Below are positions 53,906 through 64,000 of a stretch of 64,000 nt of DNA, piece after piece. The notes under the pieces are model-generated. The model searched no databases, was not told where the DNA came from, and was given only the letters and a program-made list of their open reading frames with translations. The stretch lies in assembly GCA_002077065.1 (NCBI GenBank), contig NAJO01000014.1:434001-498000 (forward strand), read 5' to 3'. Numbering within the stretch: position 1 is the stretch's first letter; each line of letters starts with the position of its first letter. The DNA is from Cryoendolithus antarcticus. Taxonomy: Eukaryota > Ascomycota > Dothideomycetes > Cladosporiales > Cladosporiaceae. Made by a program: the position numbers and the translations under genes.

Positions 53906-54238
53906 GCTGCTGTGTTGCAACGAACTGTGAATGTGTATACGGAATAAGCAGAAAAGGCAACAGGGGAGATGCATATAACATAGGAAATAGTGAAAGTAGC
54001 AATGTCTCACGAGGGCCGCACCGCCTGAGACCTTTGCAGCAGCCTGTAGGTGCCTCAAATCTCTCGGTCGAAGACGCCAGATGTCTCTGTAGCCCGCCAT
54101 GGCAGCATCCAGATCGTTCGCATCGCTAAGCATACGACGGCCGAATGAGGTCTAGGTGAGTGCTCGAAATCTCGAGTTCTTGATGATCAGCGAACGGGTG
54201 AACCGGTCGAAGTCGCACAATACCATCAAAGCGAGTGT
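53906..54238. other. Intergenic, upstream of small coiled-coil gene
   Basis: About 330 bp. A 41-codon protein-like stretch starting MLSDANDLDAAMAGYRDIW at 54133 ends at a GTGAGA donor-like site. It might be an upstream exon, but no acceptor joins it in frame to the coiled-coil gene. Confidence 0.35.
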
Positions 54239-56009
54239 CTATAACTTCGCCTTCGGCTTTTGCTCCTCCTGCCACTTCACCTTCAACATTCGCCTCAAGA
54301 TCTTCCCACTAGCACTCTTAGGGATCTCATCCGTAAACTTGACTCCACCCCTCAACTTCTTGTGATTTGCCACCTTCGCCGCCAGCCAATCCACGATCTC
54401 TTTCTCCAGTTCTGGTGAACCAGTGCCCTTGCTGGGCACCACGTACGCCAGTGGAACCTCCGAAGCCAGATCCTTGCGGTAGATACCAATGACTGCGACG
54501 TCCGCGATGCTTGGATTGGACGCTAAGAGGCCTTCCAGCTCTGCAGGAGGTACCTGGAAGCCTTTGTATTTGATGAGCTCCTTCACGCGGTCGGTGATGA
54601 AGAAGTTGCCGTTCTTGTCTTGGTAGCCGACATCACCAGTCTTGAAGTAGCCGTCCTCTGTCAGCGCATTCTTGGTGCCTTCGGGATTATTGAGGTAGCC
54701 TTTAAAGACATTGGGACCCCTGATCCAGAGTTCGCCGACTTCTCCTGTCGGAAGCTCTTTCTCTTCGGGGCTCATGTATTTCGCCGTTTGGTTTGGGAGA
54801 AGTGTGCCGACGGAGCCGATAGTCTCGTTCCATTGCGACCAGGGTTGGGTATGCGTTGTGGGTGAGGTCTCGCTCAGACCATAGCCCTGCTTGATGGGAA
54901 GCTGCTTGCGCTTGTGTACTGCATCGACGATCTCGCGGGTTAGAGGCGCAGCGCCGGAGTTCAGCATGCGAATGCTGCTGAGGTCGTACTTGTCCACGAT
55001 CGGGTGTTTCGAGAGTAAGAGAGCGACGGGCGGCACGATGTAGGCGAATGTGATCTTATGCTCCTGCACCAAAGAACACCATTGCTCTATGTCGAATTTT
55101 GGCATCACCACGCACTTATAGCCACAGTACATACTCTGATGAAGGATGACAGTTAGGCCATAGATGTGGAAGAATGGCAGGAAAGCCAGAATGCTGTCAC
55201 CCTCAGGTCGTCCTGGTGCGGGCTTCCAGCTGAGGTCAGTCGCCTCGCCAGCAGTTATTTGCAACGTGTTTGCTACGATGTTGCGGTGGCTGAGCATGAC
55301 GCCCTTCGGGTGCCCAGTCGTGCCGGAGGAGTATACGAGGAAGGCCAAGTCTTTATCGGAGTCGACCTTCGTTCTTCGGTAGCGCGAAGTGCCAGCAACG
55401 TTCCGAACGGACGAGAAGTGCTTGAACTTGGCAGTCTGATCTTTCTTGTCGCCAAGCAGGATTATTCGGTCCTCTGGAATACCAACCATGCTCGCCGCTT
55501 TCAACGCGATCTCGAGCTGGTCATACTGAGTGCACAGTGCCTTCGCTCCACTGTCCTTAAGCTGGAAGGCAAGCTCATCGACAGTGTAACCCGGGTTGGC
55601 TGGGGAAATGATACCTCCGGCCCAGAGTGTTCCCCACATCACTACTGGTGTGTCGATGCTGTTTGGCGTGTACAGCGCGAGTACATCGCCTTTCTCCCAT
55701 TCCCACGCGCCTTTGAGTCCCTTACCGAAGTCTGAAGCGGCTTGCTTCACCTGGGCAACTGAGTAGGATCGGCCGGTTGCAGCGTCTACGAAGATAGCTG
55801 TTGTTTCGTCAGTGGCTCGTTCCGTATCAGAGGAACCATGCTAGTTGTACCCTTGTCATCTGGGTACTCGCGATCTTTGCGCTCGAACAAGAAGTCCCTA
55901 CGATTGCGGTCAATGCTGGCTACTCAACGTGGGCATTGTTTGAATCGGTAGCGTACCAAAGGCCGACATTAGGGATGTCGACATCCGCGTAGGGAGATCC
56001 GGTAGGCAT
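54239..56009 (-). CDS. Peroxisomal acyl-CoA / 4-coumarate-CoA ligase-like enzyme
   Basis: ATP-dependent CoA ligase of the adenylate-forming superfamily. Exons 56009-55957, 55897-55851 and 55797-54239 give 552 residues (MPTGSPYADVDIPNVGLW at the start, typical for fungal members). The AMP-binding motif is VYSSGTTGHPKGVMLSH, followed by GYGLSETSPT, the TGD motif YFKTGDVG, and the catalytic-lysine region PKSASGKILRR. The C terminus AKL is a type 1 peroxisomal targeting signal. A fatty, aromatic or dicarboxylic acid is the likely substrate. Divergent from ATP11. Confidence 0.9.
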
Positions 56010-56295
56010 ATTGAGGTATATTACAGTCAATGGATTTGGTAAACGATGCGATGCAGCAGTACAGCACTCATCACGAGAAAGATAGCCATCCCGTCGATCT
56101 TCACGCACAGTGACAGTCGGCCGAGGTTGACTAGCACCGCGGCAAGCCTCCAGCACCTTGATGTCACTGCTCAAAGAGGAAGGTAGGCCACGTGACCCTA
56201 AGTAAAGTCCGATTACGTCCGCTACTATTGACTCCACCAATGCAACTCGCGGTAGAGGAGTGAAAGCGTTCATGCAGCATTGGACAGACTTCGAC

Positions 56296-57279
56296 ATGGC
56301 CGCCGTCGTCAACACAGCCCCTATCCTCCGGCGATCAGTTTGGTCTGTCCAGGCGCCCTTCCGCTGCTATCAGCGGCGATGGGCACAAGTGCATGATGTC
56401 CGCTTCGTTGCCACACACCAGCGCTCGGACAGAGTACTGGAGAAGTACAAGGAGAAGCTGGAGCGCAAAGCGCGAGAGGAGGGCAAGCAAAGTGTCGATG
56501 AGTTGAAGGCCGCATACAAGGACAAGATCAGTGGGCTGCGTGAGCAAGCTATCGTGCCGGGCGCAAATGCTCCATTGTCGGCGCAGCCGCCACCTACACC
56601 CGCTCAGACGACATCGAGTATACCGTACCAGGCACCTCCACCTCCAGCGCCCCTGGAAGAGCGCGTACAGGCCACTGCCAATATGCCTAAGAGTAAAAGC
56701 CCCGTCAAGACTCTGGACAGCTTCATCGATGTCTCCAAGACCTCCGCGCTGCCAGACAAGGAGATCGAAACGATCTGGCGCCTCCGACACGTGACAGATC
56801 CGCAATCTCTTTGCGCAGTGATGCAGGCTCAGACGTTCCGCCGCATAGTCGCCACCGCAAAGCAACATCCTCAGTTCATCCTTCCTCTGCCTCGAGAAGG
56901 TCAAGGCGCCGAGATCCATTTCCTACAATGGACCTTCCCGTCACCCACTACGGCAACAGTCCTCTTCACGCACCTTGCTGAGTTCAAGTTGCGGGGAGAG
57001 TATGCGCAGCCGCATACGACTGTCACGCACCATCTGGATCTGTCAGAGTCCAACGAGCTTGTGCTCTTGGAGGGACGAGTGCAGGAGAACCGAGGCATGA
57101 GTGTAGAGGAGGGACGATGGTTGTTGATGTGTCTGCAGAAGTTCTATGGCTTTGAGGCACAGTCCCAAGTGGCGCAAGAGAGCAAAGAGAGGAGGAAGAA
57201 ATTGATGCAACAGTTCAGTGGTGGTGATGAGGGCTTCAAGGTTGAGGAGCTATTGGAAGAGGCCGAGAAGGTACCATAG
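56296..57279 (+). CDS. ATP11: Mitochondrial ATP synthase assembly factor Atp11
   Basis: Chaperone that binds the F1 beta subunit and holds it for assembly in the mitochondrial matrix. 327 residues from the ATG at 56296 (MAAVVNTAPILRRSVWSVQAPFR), which starts an Arg-rich, acid-free presequence; an ATG at 56272 is also possible. Family blocks include TLDSFIDVSKTSALPDKEIETIW, HPQFILPLPREG, FLQWTFP and LTHHLDL-type strands, with the conserved C-terminal GRWLLMCLQKFYGF. A Pro-rich linker sits in the middle. Single exon. Confidence 0.92.
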   Translation: MAAVVNTAPILRRSVWSVQAPFRCYQRRWAQVHDVRFVATHQRSDRVLEKYKEKLERKAREEGKQSVDELKAAYKDKISGLREQAIVPGANAPLSAQPPPTPAQTTSSIPYQAPPPPAPLEERVQATANMPKSKSPVKTLDSFIDVSKTSALPDKEIETIWRLRHVTDPQSLCAVMQAQTFRRIVATAKQHPQFILPLPREGQGAEIHFLQWTFPSPTTATVLFTHLAEFKLRGEYAQPHTTVTHHLDLSESNELVLLEGRVQENRGMSVEEGRWLLMCLQKFYGFEAQSQVAQESKERRKKLMQQFSGGDEGFKVEELLEEAEKVP

Positions 57280-57359
57280 ATTTGCTTATACTGTACATTA
57301 TGTGTATGAGTATTCCTACAACGCGCTAGCTATTCTCAATGTACATTCGCCGTTCACGA

Positions 57360-58265
57360 CTATGCCCAATCACTCATCTCTGCCACGCTTGCTTCAGCAT
57401 CCCACCTTATCGTACGCCTCCGCTTCTCCTCATCCCTTACTCGTAGCCACTCCGCAGCCATCGCTCCAGTGCATCTCCGCATAGGCTCGGAAGCCTTTTT
57501 TGGCGTGACGCTCATACCGTGATCCGCACCTTCGATGACCACCAGCCAACTCGGTGCCTGCATTCGGCCCCTAACCTCGTCGAGCTGCTCGAGTGGACAC
57601 ATCCCGTCCTTCTCCCCAATCACGAACAGGACCTTCACTCGCCCAGGCAGATCTAGTAAGATCTGGTCCCTCACATTCGTACCCTCCTTTCCCCCAACAA
57701 GCGGATAGCTGACAAGCACCACTGCCTCTGTGCCCTCGTTCTCCGCCACGGCAATACAAGCAGCACGGGCTCCCATGCTGCGACCTCCGAGCGCGGCAGA
57801 CCATTCCACGTGATCAATGACAGCCTGGCAAGCTCTAACGCGATTCGGCAAGTTCATGGTGCCTTGGTACAGCAGTATCGGAGATGCAGTGGCGAAACCT
57901 TTCGCGAAGTCCTGGGTAGCAGGGGTAGACATGCCGCCGCCGGCACCGTGAGTGAAGAGAAGGGCAGGCTTAGTACCGGCAGGGCCACCATGGAGCTCAC
58001 AGGGTACAGGCTTCTTCGCACTTGGAACCTCGAAGCTGTGCACGCCATTTGATGCAATGCTCAAGGAGGTCGAGGTAGGCGCTACAGCGGACGGCTTCTT
58101 CACCTGTTTGGCAGGTGTCGGAGTTGTCGGAAGTTTCTTCTTGGTGCGCTTGACTGCGGGCTTTGTCTTTGGTCGAGCAGTTGCACTATCTTTGACCTGC
58201 TCGCTGTTGTGTCTGGAGGATCCGCCTTGCGTCTTGGCCGCTTGGGATCTGGTCACACGGGCCAT
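57360..58265 (-). CDS. Alpha/beta hydrolase, KANL3/Tex30-like
   Basis: 301 residues. A basic, Lys/Thr/Ala-rich N terminus of about 75 residues looks nuclear or mitochondrial in charge. The hydrolase-like domain has the oxyanion strand PALLFTHGAGGGMSTPA, the nucleophile elbow GGRSMGAR with Ser, an Asp region (FVIGEKDGMCP) and the final His in EGADHGM, so the catalytic triad is probably complete. Similar domains occur in KANL3 and Tex30. Substrate unknown. Confidence 0.85.
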   Translation of the reverse strand: MARVTRSQAAKTQGGSSRHNSEQVKDSATARPKTKPAVKRTKKKLPTTPTPAKQVKKPSAVAPTSTSLSIASNGVHSFEVPSAKKPVPCELHGGPAGTKPALLFTHGAGGGMSTPATQDFAKGFATASPILLYQGTMNLPNRVRACQAVIDHVEWSAALGGRSMGARAACIAVAENEGTEAVVLVSYPLVGGKEGTNVRDQILLDLPGRVKVLFVIGEKDGMCPLEQLDEVRGRMQAPSWLVVIEGADHGMSVTPKKASEPMRRCTGAMAAEWLRVRDEEKRRRTIRWDAEASVAEMSDWA

Positions 58266-58907
58266 AGCAAAGGTGGCGCAAGGTGGCCGCCGAGCACAAT
58301 AGAAGTTTGGACCAACTACTTACCTCGTTCCGTTCGTATCGTCGTGCGATCAGCGACGACTCTGCATACAATACTGATCAGGAGCGAAGAACGCGCCTTG
58401 GCAGATCGGCCACTTCGACACGTGAAGTATAAGCGAACAGGCACACATACATTGCGAAGTCCACAATGCTGGCGCAGACCAGGTACACTGCAGTATCTTG
58501 TCGAGCCTGCAGGGTAGTCGAATCCAACCTGAAGATCTATGTATACAACATGAGGCTGTTCGTTTCACCTGCAAGCCTCAACTGCGGTCGTCCAAAGTGG
58601 ACCCGTAAATTAAGCAGGTGCGGCTCGCGGGAGCACCCTGTGGCTTGCTCCTTCGCGCCTGCCACTCCAAATCTAACCAGTCAGCGTGAGGCTCGTCAAG
58701 TAGACGAAGCGCTTGGAAGTTTGGCTGTTCTCATTGGGTTCACTGCGGCCGGCTTGGGAAGGGGCGAAGCACGAGAGTGCTCGTGCATTTATATTGGTAT
58801 AGATTTCGGTCAAGGAGAGACTCTTGATAGCTCACTCCCATCTACACCAATTGACACTTCGCCTGTTGCTCACTTCACACAACGACGCGTCCTCGCCCAC
58901 ACACATC
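58266..58907. promoter_or_regulatory. Promoter region with inverted repeat and TATA-like box
   Basis: About 640 bp between divergent genes. A perfect inverted repeat, GCACGAG-AGTG-CTCGTGC at 58769-58786, lies just before a TATA-like stretch (TTTATAT at about 58788-58794), roughly 115-140 bp upstream of the four-TM gene ATG. A dimer-binding site is a natural reading, but unproven. Confidence 0.45.
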
Positions 58908-59625
58908 ATGCAGCCCCAACAACAGATCTGGAGCAAGCGCGTCCTGGTCCCGTTCTGGATCGTGCAGTCCATCGGCTTCGCAATCATCTTGATCGTTGCG
59001 TGCCTTGGCTTCAGCGTGATCAAGGACATCGACAGCAACGACACACTCACATCCGAGTACGACGGGCAAACTCTTGACGATGCCGAACGATTGCTCAAGT
59101 CAGTCCCCTCCCCGCTGCACTGCTCATTGCCCGTACTGACACCAACATAGAATCGGAGCAGGCATTCTCCTTGGCCTCAGCGTTGTGTCCATCATCCTCA
59201 ACATTACCGAAATTGTCCTCTACGCGCGGAAGCGACTGACGCCAACGATACACCTGAGCAGTGTCTGTGTGAAGACGGTACTCTGGGTCTTCTACTTCAT
59301 CTTGACCGCTATTGGCGCTGCCAGAGGGAGCGGAGTGGGCTTCATTCTCGCAATCGCACTTGTGTAAGTCACTCCTGCCAGTGGCTCTTCGGCTACTCGT
59401 ACGCTGACCATCTCCAACAGCGCGACTTGCTTAGGCCAGCTAATTTACGGATCCGTCATCGTGCATCGAAAGCGTAAGGGCAAGCTGAACGTGGTCACCG
59501 AGGAATACGGCATGGCTCCCACCGCCTGTGGTGGCGCTCCGAAATGGGGCTCTGCTCCTGAACAATCGTACTCAGCAGTGCCGTCGGCTTACGCGACTCA
59601 GCAACCAGCTTTCGGCAGGGCATAG
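58908..59625 (+). CDS. Four-transmembrane protein, MARVEL-like
   Basis: 202 residues from exons 58908-59098, 59151-59363 and 59421-59625. Four hydrophobic segments are visible: VPFWIVQSIGFAIILIVACL, IGAGILLGLSVVSIILNITE, TVLWVFYFILTAIGAA and VGFILAIALVVATCLGQLIY. A short soluble loop (DIDSNDTLTSEYDGQTLDD) lies between the first two. The C-terminal tail is Ser/Ala/Tyr-rich and probably cytosolic. The layout is that of small fungal MARVEL-like membrane proteins; the function is unknown. Confidence 0.72.
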
Positions 59626-59767
59626 TGCCGTTCGTGTAGGAAAGTATCGTTGGCAGAATGCGGCATTTGCTGATTCAGTCGTGTATTTGGCGTGGCGTCT
59701 GGCGTTCACCATAGATTTCTCTTTGTCCACATGAGATAGCGCATGAAATCCATCGCACTCGCTTCCC

Positions 59768-60553
59768 TCACATCAACAGCCTCCACACACCCAATATGAT
59801 GGCCGCAGTTCCTGTGCAAACGCCCATGAGCCACTGCAGGGTTGTGAACTTTACAGCCTCCAGCCGCTCCCTCAATGCCGCAGTCTCCTGCTCGATCCTC
59901 GTCTCCGTCTCCTTGATCTTCAAATCCTGACTGTTCGCTTCCTCCCGGATCCTGCCTTTCTCTAAGTTCAGGTCCAGCCTCACAGACGCCTGTGTCCTCT
60001 GCACCTCATCTCTGAGCCGCGAGTTCAGCTTTGCCAATTCGTTGGTCAGACGCTCATGCGATCCTCGGGTGAGCGCAGACTCAGTGCTGTCGGCACTCAG
60101 TAGCTCGGATCGGAGCTTTGCGAAGTCCACTTTCTGAGTGTATGTAGCTTTCTCCTGGTCCTCGCGTAAGACCATCGTGCGAGTCAGGTTCTGGATTGAT
60201 TCTTCGATCACGTCGGAGAGGACCTTCATCATAGCCACGGATTGCTCTTCGCTAAAGCCTTCCATTTGGAGGCGCTGGACGAATTTGAGAGTGTCGAAGT
60301 GGTGGTCTCTGCTTAGGCGTGCTGTTGTGGTGAACGGGCGAGCTAGGGCCTCTCGCGTAGCACCTGTAGGTCTACCAGGTTTGCGACTCTGCCATGTCGA
60401 AGAGTTAATCGCAGCATAGGTGATGCCGCGTGATATCTCTCGACTGTATGTTGATTCGTTTAAGGCACGACGAGCCAGTAGAGATCCTTGCGTATGATGT
60501 GAACGCAGTCGCACAGCCCGCATTGTAGTGCGCAGTGCTGTAGATGTCGACAT
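59768..60553 (-). CDS. Mitochondrial DUF1640 protein (Fmp32/Put7, CCDC90 family)
   Basis: Inner-membrane coiled-coil protein related to yeast Fmp32/Put7, implicated in proline metabolism and complex IV assembly, and to animal MCUR1. 261 residues from the ATG at 60553, starting with an Arg/Ser-rich presequence. Family blocks are DTLKFVQRLQMEGFSEEQSVAMM, VIEESIQNLTRTMVLREDQEKA, then a long coiled coil. One C-terminal membrane segment (TLQWLMGVCTGTAAIILGVW). Single exon. Confidence 0.87.
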   Translation of the reverse strand: MSTSTALRTTMRAVRLRSHHTQGSLLARRALNESTYSREISRGITYAAINSSTWQSRKPGRPTGATREALARPFTTTARLSRDHHFDTLKFVQRLQMEGFSEEQSVAMMKVLSDVIEESIQNLTRTMVLREDQEKATYTQKVDFAKLRSELLSADSTESALTRGSHERLTNELAKLNSRLRDEVQRTQASVRLDLNLEKGRIREEANSQDLKIKETETRIEQETAALRERLEAVKFTTLQWLMGVCTGTAAIILGVWRLLM

Positions 60554-61113
60554 CGCACTTTGATGTCCAGGGGATTTACGTCGCAGAGCAATGGTACCGT
60601 TCTTGTTGGCACATGTTTCCGCATGGGAGATGTGTGTAAGCGGGAGCAGCCGCGCCTGCCTTATCTCGTGGCGTGCAGTCGCCCTTGCTCTTTCCCTTTC
60701 CACATCATCTTTTAACCTGCTTCGCTCTTGACTTCCTCACAGCTTTGACGAGACGATACACTCGTCCTGTCGTAGATGCGATGATAGCTGCACACGCGAT
60801 CGCCTGCGTGCGAGCTCGCCATCTCGACATTCCTCTGGAGCGCCTTGGCATTACGTGATGATGGACTCCGCACGAGTGCGGGCATGTGATCGAAAGGAAA
60901 GGCTTGGTGGTGACTTGGCGCGTTGGAGAAGAACCACGAGGTCGAACGGCTGAAGGCGAGTGGAGGTCAAGTCATACTTGTCAAGCACTTCAATCTATCT
61001 GCTCGCTATTCACTGTCCGCGCAACTCAACACATCACTCTCGGGTCACTGCACAGGCTGCGCGACGGCCAGATTTTCTTGCGCAGAGAAGAGTAGTCGCT
61101 CCAAGCTACAAGT
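60554..61113. other. Intergenic: divergent promoter region
   Basis: About 560 bp between divergent genes. Nothing recognised beyond promoters. Confidence 0.35.
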
Positions 61114-61633
61114 ATGGTGGACAAGGCGAGAGCGACCGAAACAGCGGCGCGCAATGCGTCGCACGGGCGTGGAGGAGCTGGCAACATCAACTCACGACCA
61201 GAAAACGTTGGGAGCAGCTCTGTCAACCTCGATACCCCAACTTTGAAGAGCAACAACTACACCACAGGGCGAGGAGGTGCGCGATGTTCCTGAGTTTCTA
61301 CATCGCACATACAGGGTGCTAATGCAGCGGTCAGGTACCGGCAACATCATGCCGAACGACAAGTCCAACCCTGCCGTGGCACGCGCGGCGCAGGATGTCG
61401 ACACCCCTGCGGCACATACCAAAGACCCAAAAGGTGTTCACCACTGGGGACGTGGCGGCGAGGGCAACATGATGCATGTCGGAGAGAAACCCCGTACGAG
61501 CAGCAGAGGCGATGGTGAGCGACCCAGCCTTGTGAAAAAGGGCAAGAGCTTCCTTGGAATTGGGAAGAAGGATGGCGAGGGCAGGAAGAGTGCTTCGCCT
61601 GAGGCTGCTGTAGCTGTGGAGGACTCAAGGTGA
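61114..61633 (+). CDS. DUF3602 protein with GRGGxGN repeats
   Basis: 153 residues from exons 61114-61276 and 61335-61633 (58-nt intron with a GCTAAT branch site). Three copies of the family repeat are present: HGRGGAGNI, TGRGGTGNI (formed only across the splice) and WGRGGEGNM. The rest is hydrophilic and disordered, with a basic KKGKSFLGIGKKDGEGRK segment. The yeast relative Par32 is a phosphoprotein that responds to rapamycin and acts on ammonium transporters; whether this protein does the same is unknown. Confidence 0.8.
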
Positions 61634-62410
61634 ATGGGCGCTGCAGATGGACTGATCAATCGCCACATGCGACCTCATCCTCATTACTTTGGCGTTTGTT
61701 ACCACGGGTCAGTCTCTTTATCGAATATAGTATTTAATATCCAACGCAAAGGGCGATCAGCGGCAATTTACAGCCTTTTCGGTCAGGGACAGATTCTGTC
61801 CATACCGGAGAAGTCCGCTTGTTCTGACGCGCAGGATTACTCTCTGGTTTGTAAGATGCAATCAATCTTGTAGAGTTTTCGTCTGTTCCCCGGACATGTG
61901 CACGCTATTGTTGCCGGCTATATGCCCGGGCGTAGACCTGTTCGAGACAGCCTATCGGCTGCCAGCCGTCCGATGGTTCCGAGATTCCATGCCCACGTGC
62001 CTTCCACGTTTGATGTCCACCGAGACACGAACCTTGATGTGGTGACATGAAACCGCACTTGTTCTCGACATCGCTCAGCATCCCAGCCGTGCACTTTCGC
62101 ATCTTACAGGCGATGCTACTGGCATATCACCACCGGCTTCATCAACGCTCCCTTAATCCCGGACAACCACTGCAGTACTGCCCGATGGGTCCCTAGGGCG
62201 AGCGCGCCGATCATTGCCAATGGTGTCAATATCAACAGGGCGAGGGAGCCGCCCTGCAGACAGCATCTTCGGTTCGCATCGTTCGGGCGTCGACAGATGT
62301 CAACGGCCGCCCCACGTTAGATGAGGTGCTTATTGCTATCCCCTGTCATCCAGCACACTACGGCCTGGTCATATCCACTCTGTCGCGTCGAGCGTGGTTC
62401 CGAAGCATGG
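61634..62410. other. Intergenic (780 bp)
   Basis: No gene supported. Slightly AT-richer around 61700-61880. Short open frames show no domains. Confidence 0.35.
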
Positions 62411-62872
62411 TCACCAGGATCCCCTCATGCAATGCACGATGGCACTTCCTGCGGCATTTGACGGATCATGGAACGCAAAACCCAGCACAAGCGATCGCAT
62501 TGTGTCGAAAGTGCGCGGTGACAACTCTGTGACATTGGTCAGGATCGTTCCCCGGTTTGTGAGGCAGAGTGGCTTTTCATAAGGCCGCTCGGGGGCGCTA
62601 GACTTCCATGCTGACACGCCGAAGTCGAATGGATCGTCGAGGCTGACGCAAAAACCGTTGTGATCTACTTTAACGGCTGTACGACCCGATGCAGATTGAG
62701 GGCTGGCTGGCAGCGCTAGGTGAGGGATATCTCCGGGTCCGGCAGATGCCTTGCCTATCACAGTACTGTAAGCCATCGGCACTGCGTCCGGCAGGGTCCC
62801 CGGTGGGATGGTCCCCTGCATAGTGAGACGTCTCGAGTTGTGTTCGAGGATCATGCTGTACGCGTCCTGCAT
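62411..62872 (-). CDS. Doubtful small gene
   Basis: A 153-codon open frame starting MQDAYSMILEHNS. Composition is protein-like (DHNGFCVSLDDPFDFGVSAW), but no family is recognised and there is no supporting neighbour. It may be one exon of a spliced gene or a chance frame. Confidence 0.35.
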   Translation of the reverse strand: MQDAYSMILEHNSRRLTMQGTIPPGTLPDAVPMAYSTVIGKASAGPGDIPHLALPASPQSASGRTAVKVDHNGFCVSLDDPFDFGVSAWKSSAPERPYEKPLCLTNRGTILTNVTELSPRTFDTMRSLVLGFAFHDPSNAAGSAIVHCMRGSW

Positions 62873-63251
62873 AGAGGACTGTGAACGACATGCCCATTCC
62901 CGCTGCACAGCCCTTCTACCGCCTTGATGCCCTCCTTCATAGTGCGAGCAATGGGCAGCAATTGGGTACCAGCGCCGTCCACACCATCCGCATCACTCTT
63001 TCATACTTCCCTCGGCGAGTCTGGGAGCTCTGTCTCCATAGACGTATCGAGATTTCGGTGCTTGGATCGACTCGCGGACACTGGGGACGTCCTTGGGGCG
63101 AGGTAATCAATCTTTCGTATATACGTTTCGTTGGTCTCTTCCATCTCGATGTCACGGTCTTTCTTTATCCATGTGTGAGCGGGTTCCCGAATCCTTCGAC
63201 AATCAATCTATGCGCATGCTGTGTCACGCGGTGCCCTCGACCTTTCCAAGT
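62873..63251. other. Intergenic upstream of right-edge gene
   Basis: About 380 bp. No features recognised. Confidence 0.3.
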
Positions 63252-64000
63252 ATGAGCTCATCAAAGGCACCAACTCCTTCGACCTATGCGCAGAATGAAA
63301 GTCGTCGATTGGTGACCTTGCCGCCCACGACACGTTTCGACGACTCGTTCGGATCACAGTAAGACTACGCTTCCTCTGACGAGCTCGATGACTAATACCA
63401 TCCAGGCTACGCTTCGCGCCATCACCCACAGATAATTCAGATCCATGGAGCGGCCCAAGATCCGTGACTGGCGCGAGGTTCGATGCTTTTCCTCCATTGA
63501 GCTATATCATACGTACTGACTTGTAGTGAAGCTACGCACCCCAGACACTCACAGCAGGAAGCCAGCCATGGGGAAATGAGGAATGGTACGCAGGTAGAAG
63601 GGGACCAGCGTTGCAAGACTCCTCAGCATGGAGCACATCCTCAGCAAACACGCAGTACCAACTCGGTCTACCCAACAGAGTCCCGGGTGATCCTTCATCA
63701 CCCTGGGGCAGTACATGGCCCCCTCCGATGCTCCGCCGCAGTTCATCTGAGCACACCAGTCTCAGCCAGCTTCCAGCGTACTACACTGGCCCCAACCCAG
63801 ATAACAGCAAGGCCTACCCTCAACGCCGTCCATCCAATCGAGATGAGTTCGACGGACCTTCACAGCTTCTCGATAAGCCAGCAGATGCCGACTACGAGCC
63901 CAAGGAGGAAGATCTGCCACAACTGCCCATAACGCTCTACGCGCAAGAACAGGACGAGATCCTGACCCAGGTCAACGACCGCCTCTCCCAATGCGCCTAC
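63252..64000 (+). CDS. Conserved fungal protein, N-terminal part (cut by window edge)
   Basis: Start MSSSKAPTPSTYAQNESRR. Exon 1 ends at a GTAAGA donor after GSQ (63361); exon 2 begins after CATCCAG and reads LRFAPSPTDNSDPWSGPRSV. A second intron with a TACTGAC branch site leads to the long third exon, read in the frame SYAPQTLTAGSQPWGNEEWY...DKPADADYEPKEEDLPQLP. The end, ITLYAQEQDEILTQVNDRLS, resembles the start of a conserved region in a fungal protein I cannot name with confidence. The N-terminal 190 or so residues are disordered. The gene continues past base 64000. The acceptor of the second intron (GAAG rather than the nearby TTGTAG) is forced by frame and is uncertain. Confidence 0.6.

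Overview
The window is nuclear DNA from a filamentous ascomycete (Pezizomycotina). A dothideomycete is likely, but that is an inference from gene content and style. Genes are densely packed on both strands, introns are short (about 42-86 nt, mostly 50-60) with GT...AG ends and CTAAC/CTGAC-like branch points, and many genes are typical of the group (Ded1, Utp13, Msh4, Eis1, Pex22-like, Ilm1, ArfGAP with BAR-PH). I found no rRNA, tRNA, CRISPR array, intact transposon or contig-end repeat. Splice sites were assigned by reading-frame logic; no transcript data were available.

Layout. Bases 1-23 kb are mostly conserved housekeeping genes: DED1, RSA4 and UTP13 (the last two head-to-head), a Tyr/Ser phosphatase, the eisosome protein EIS1, meiotic MSH4, proteasome subunit PRE1, ARC40 of Arp2/3 and POP4 of RNase P/MRP (head-to-head), a thioesterase gene broken by an in-frame TGA, and a cytochrome P450. 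Bases 23-39 kb are more accessory: a Ser/Thr-rich secreted protein with PYPLP motifs, a small F-box-like membrane protein, a stand-alone MetE-like zinc domain next to a flavin monooxygenase, a TpA-rich tract that looks RIP-mutated, an ankyrin protein, a protein with an internal YGWP/GGVW repeat, a SprT-like metalloprotease with a reading-frame problem, a methyltransferase, and a tandem pair of paralogues of unknown family. Intergenic spaces here are longer and hold decayed coding traces.

Bases 39-48.5 kb return to conserved genes: a Pex22-like peroxin, a C2H2 zinc-finger protein, ILM1, a BAR-PH-ArfGAP protein and a membrane dipeptidase. Bases 48.7-54 kb carry three consecutive same-strand coiled-coil genes, one with a frameshift at a six-base homopolymer. 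Bases 54-64 kb hold a peroxisomal acyl-CoA synthetase divergent from ATP11, a KANL3/Tex30-like hydrolase, a four-TM protein, a mitochondrial DUF1640 (Fmp32/Put7) protein, a DUF3602 protein with GRGGxGN repeats, a doubtful small gene, and the start of a conserved protein that runs off the right edge.

The genes do not form one pathway. Local themes are ribosome biogenesis and translation at the left (DED1, RSA4, UTP13), a possible small oxidative/methyl-transfer pair (MetE-like plus FMO), and lineage-specific paralogues in the middle. No clear new multi-gene system was found. The best leads are the tandem paralogue pair, the MetE-like/FMO pair, the PRE1 start codon split by an intron, and several genes that look freshly broken.
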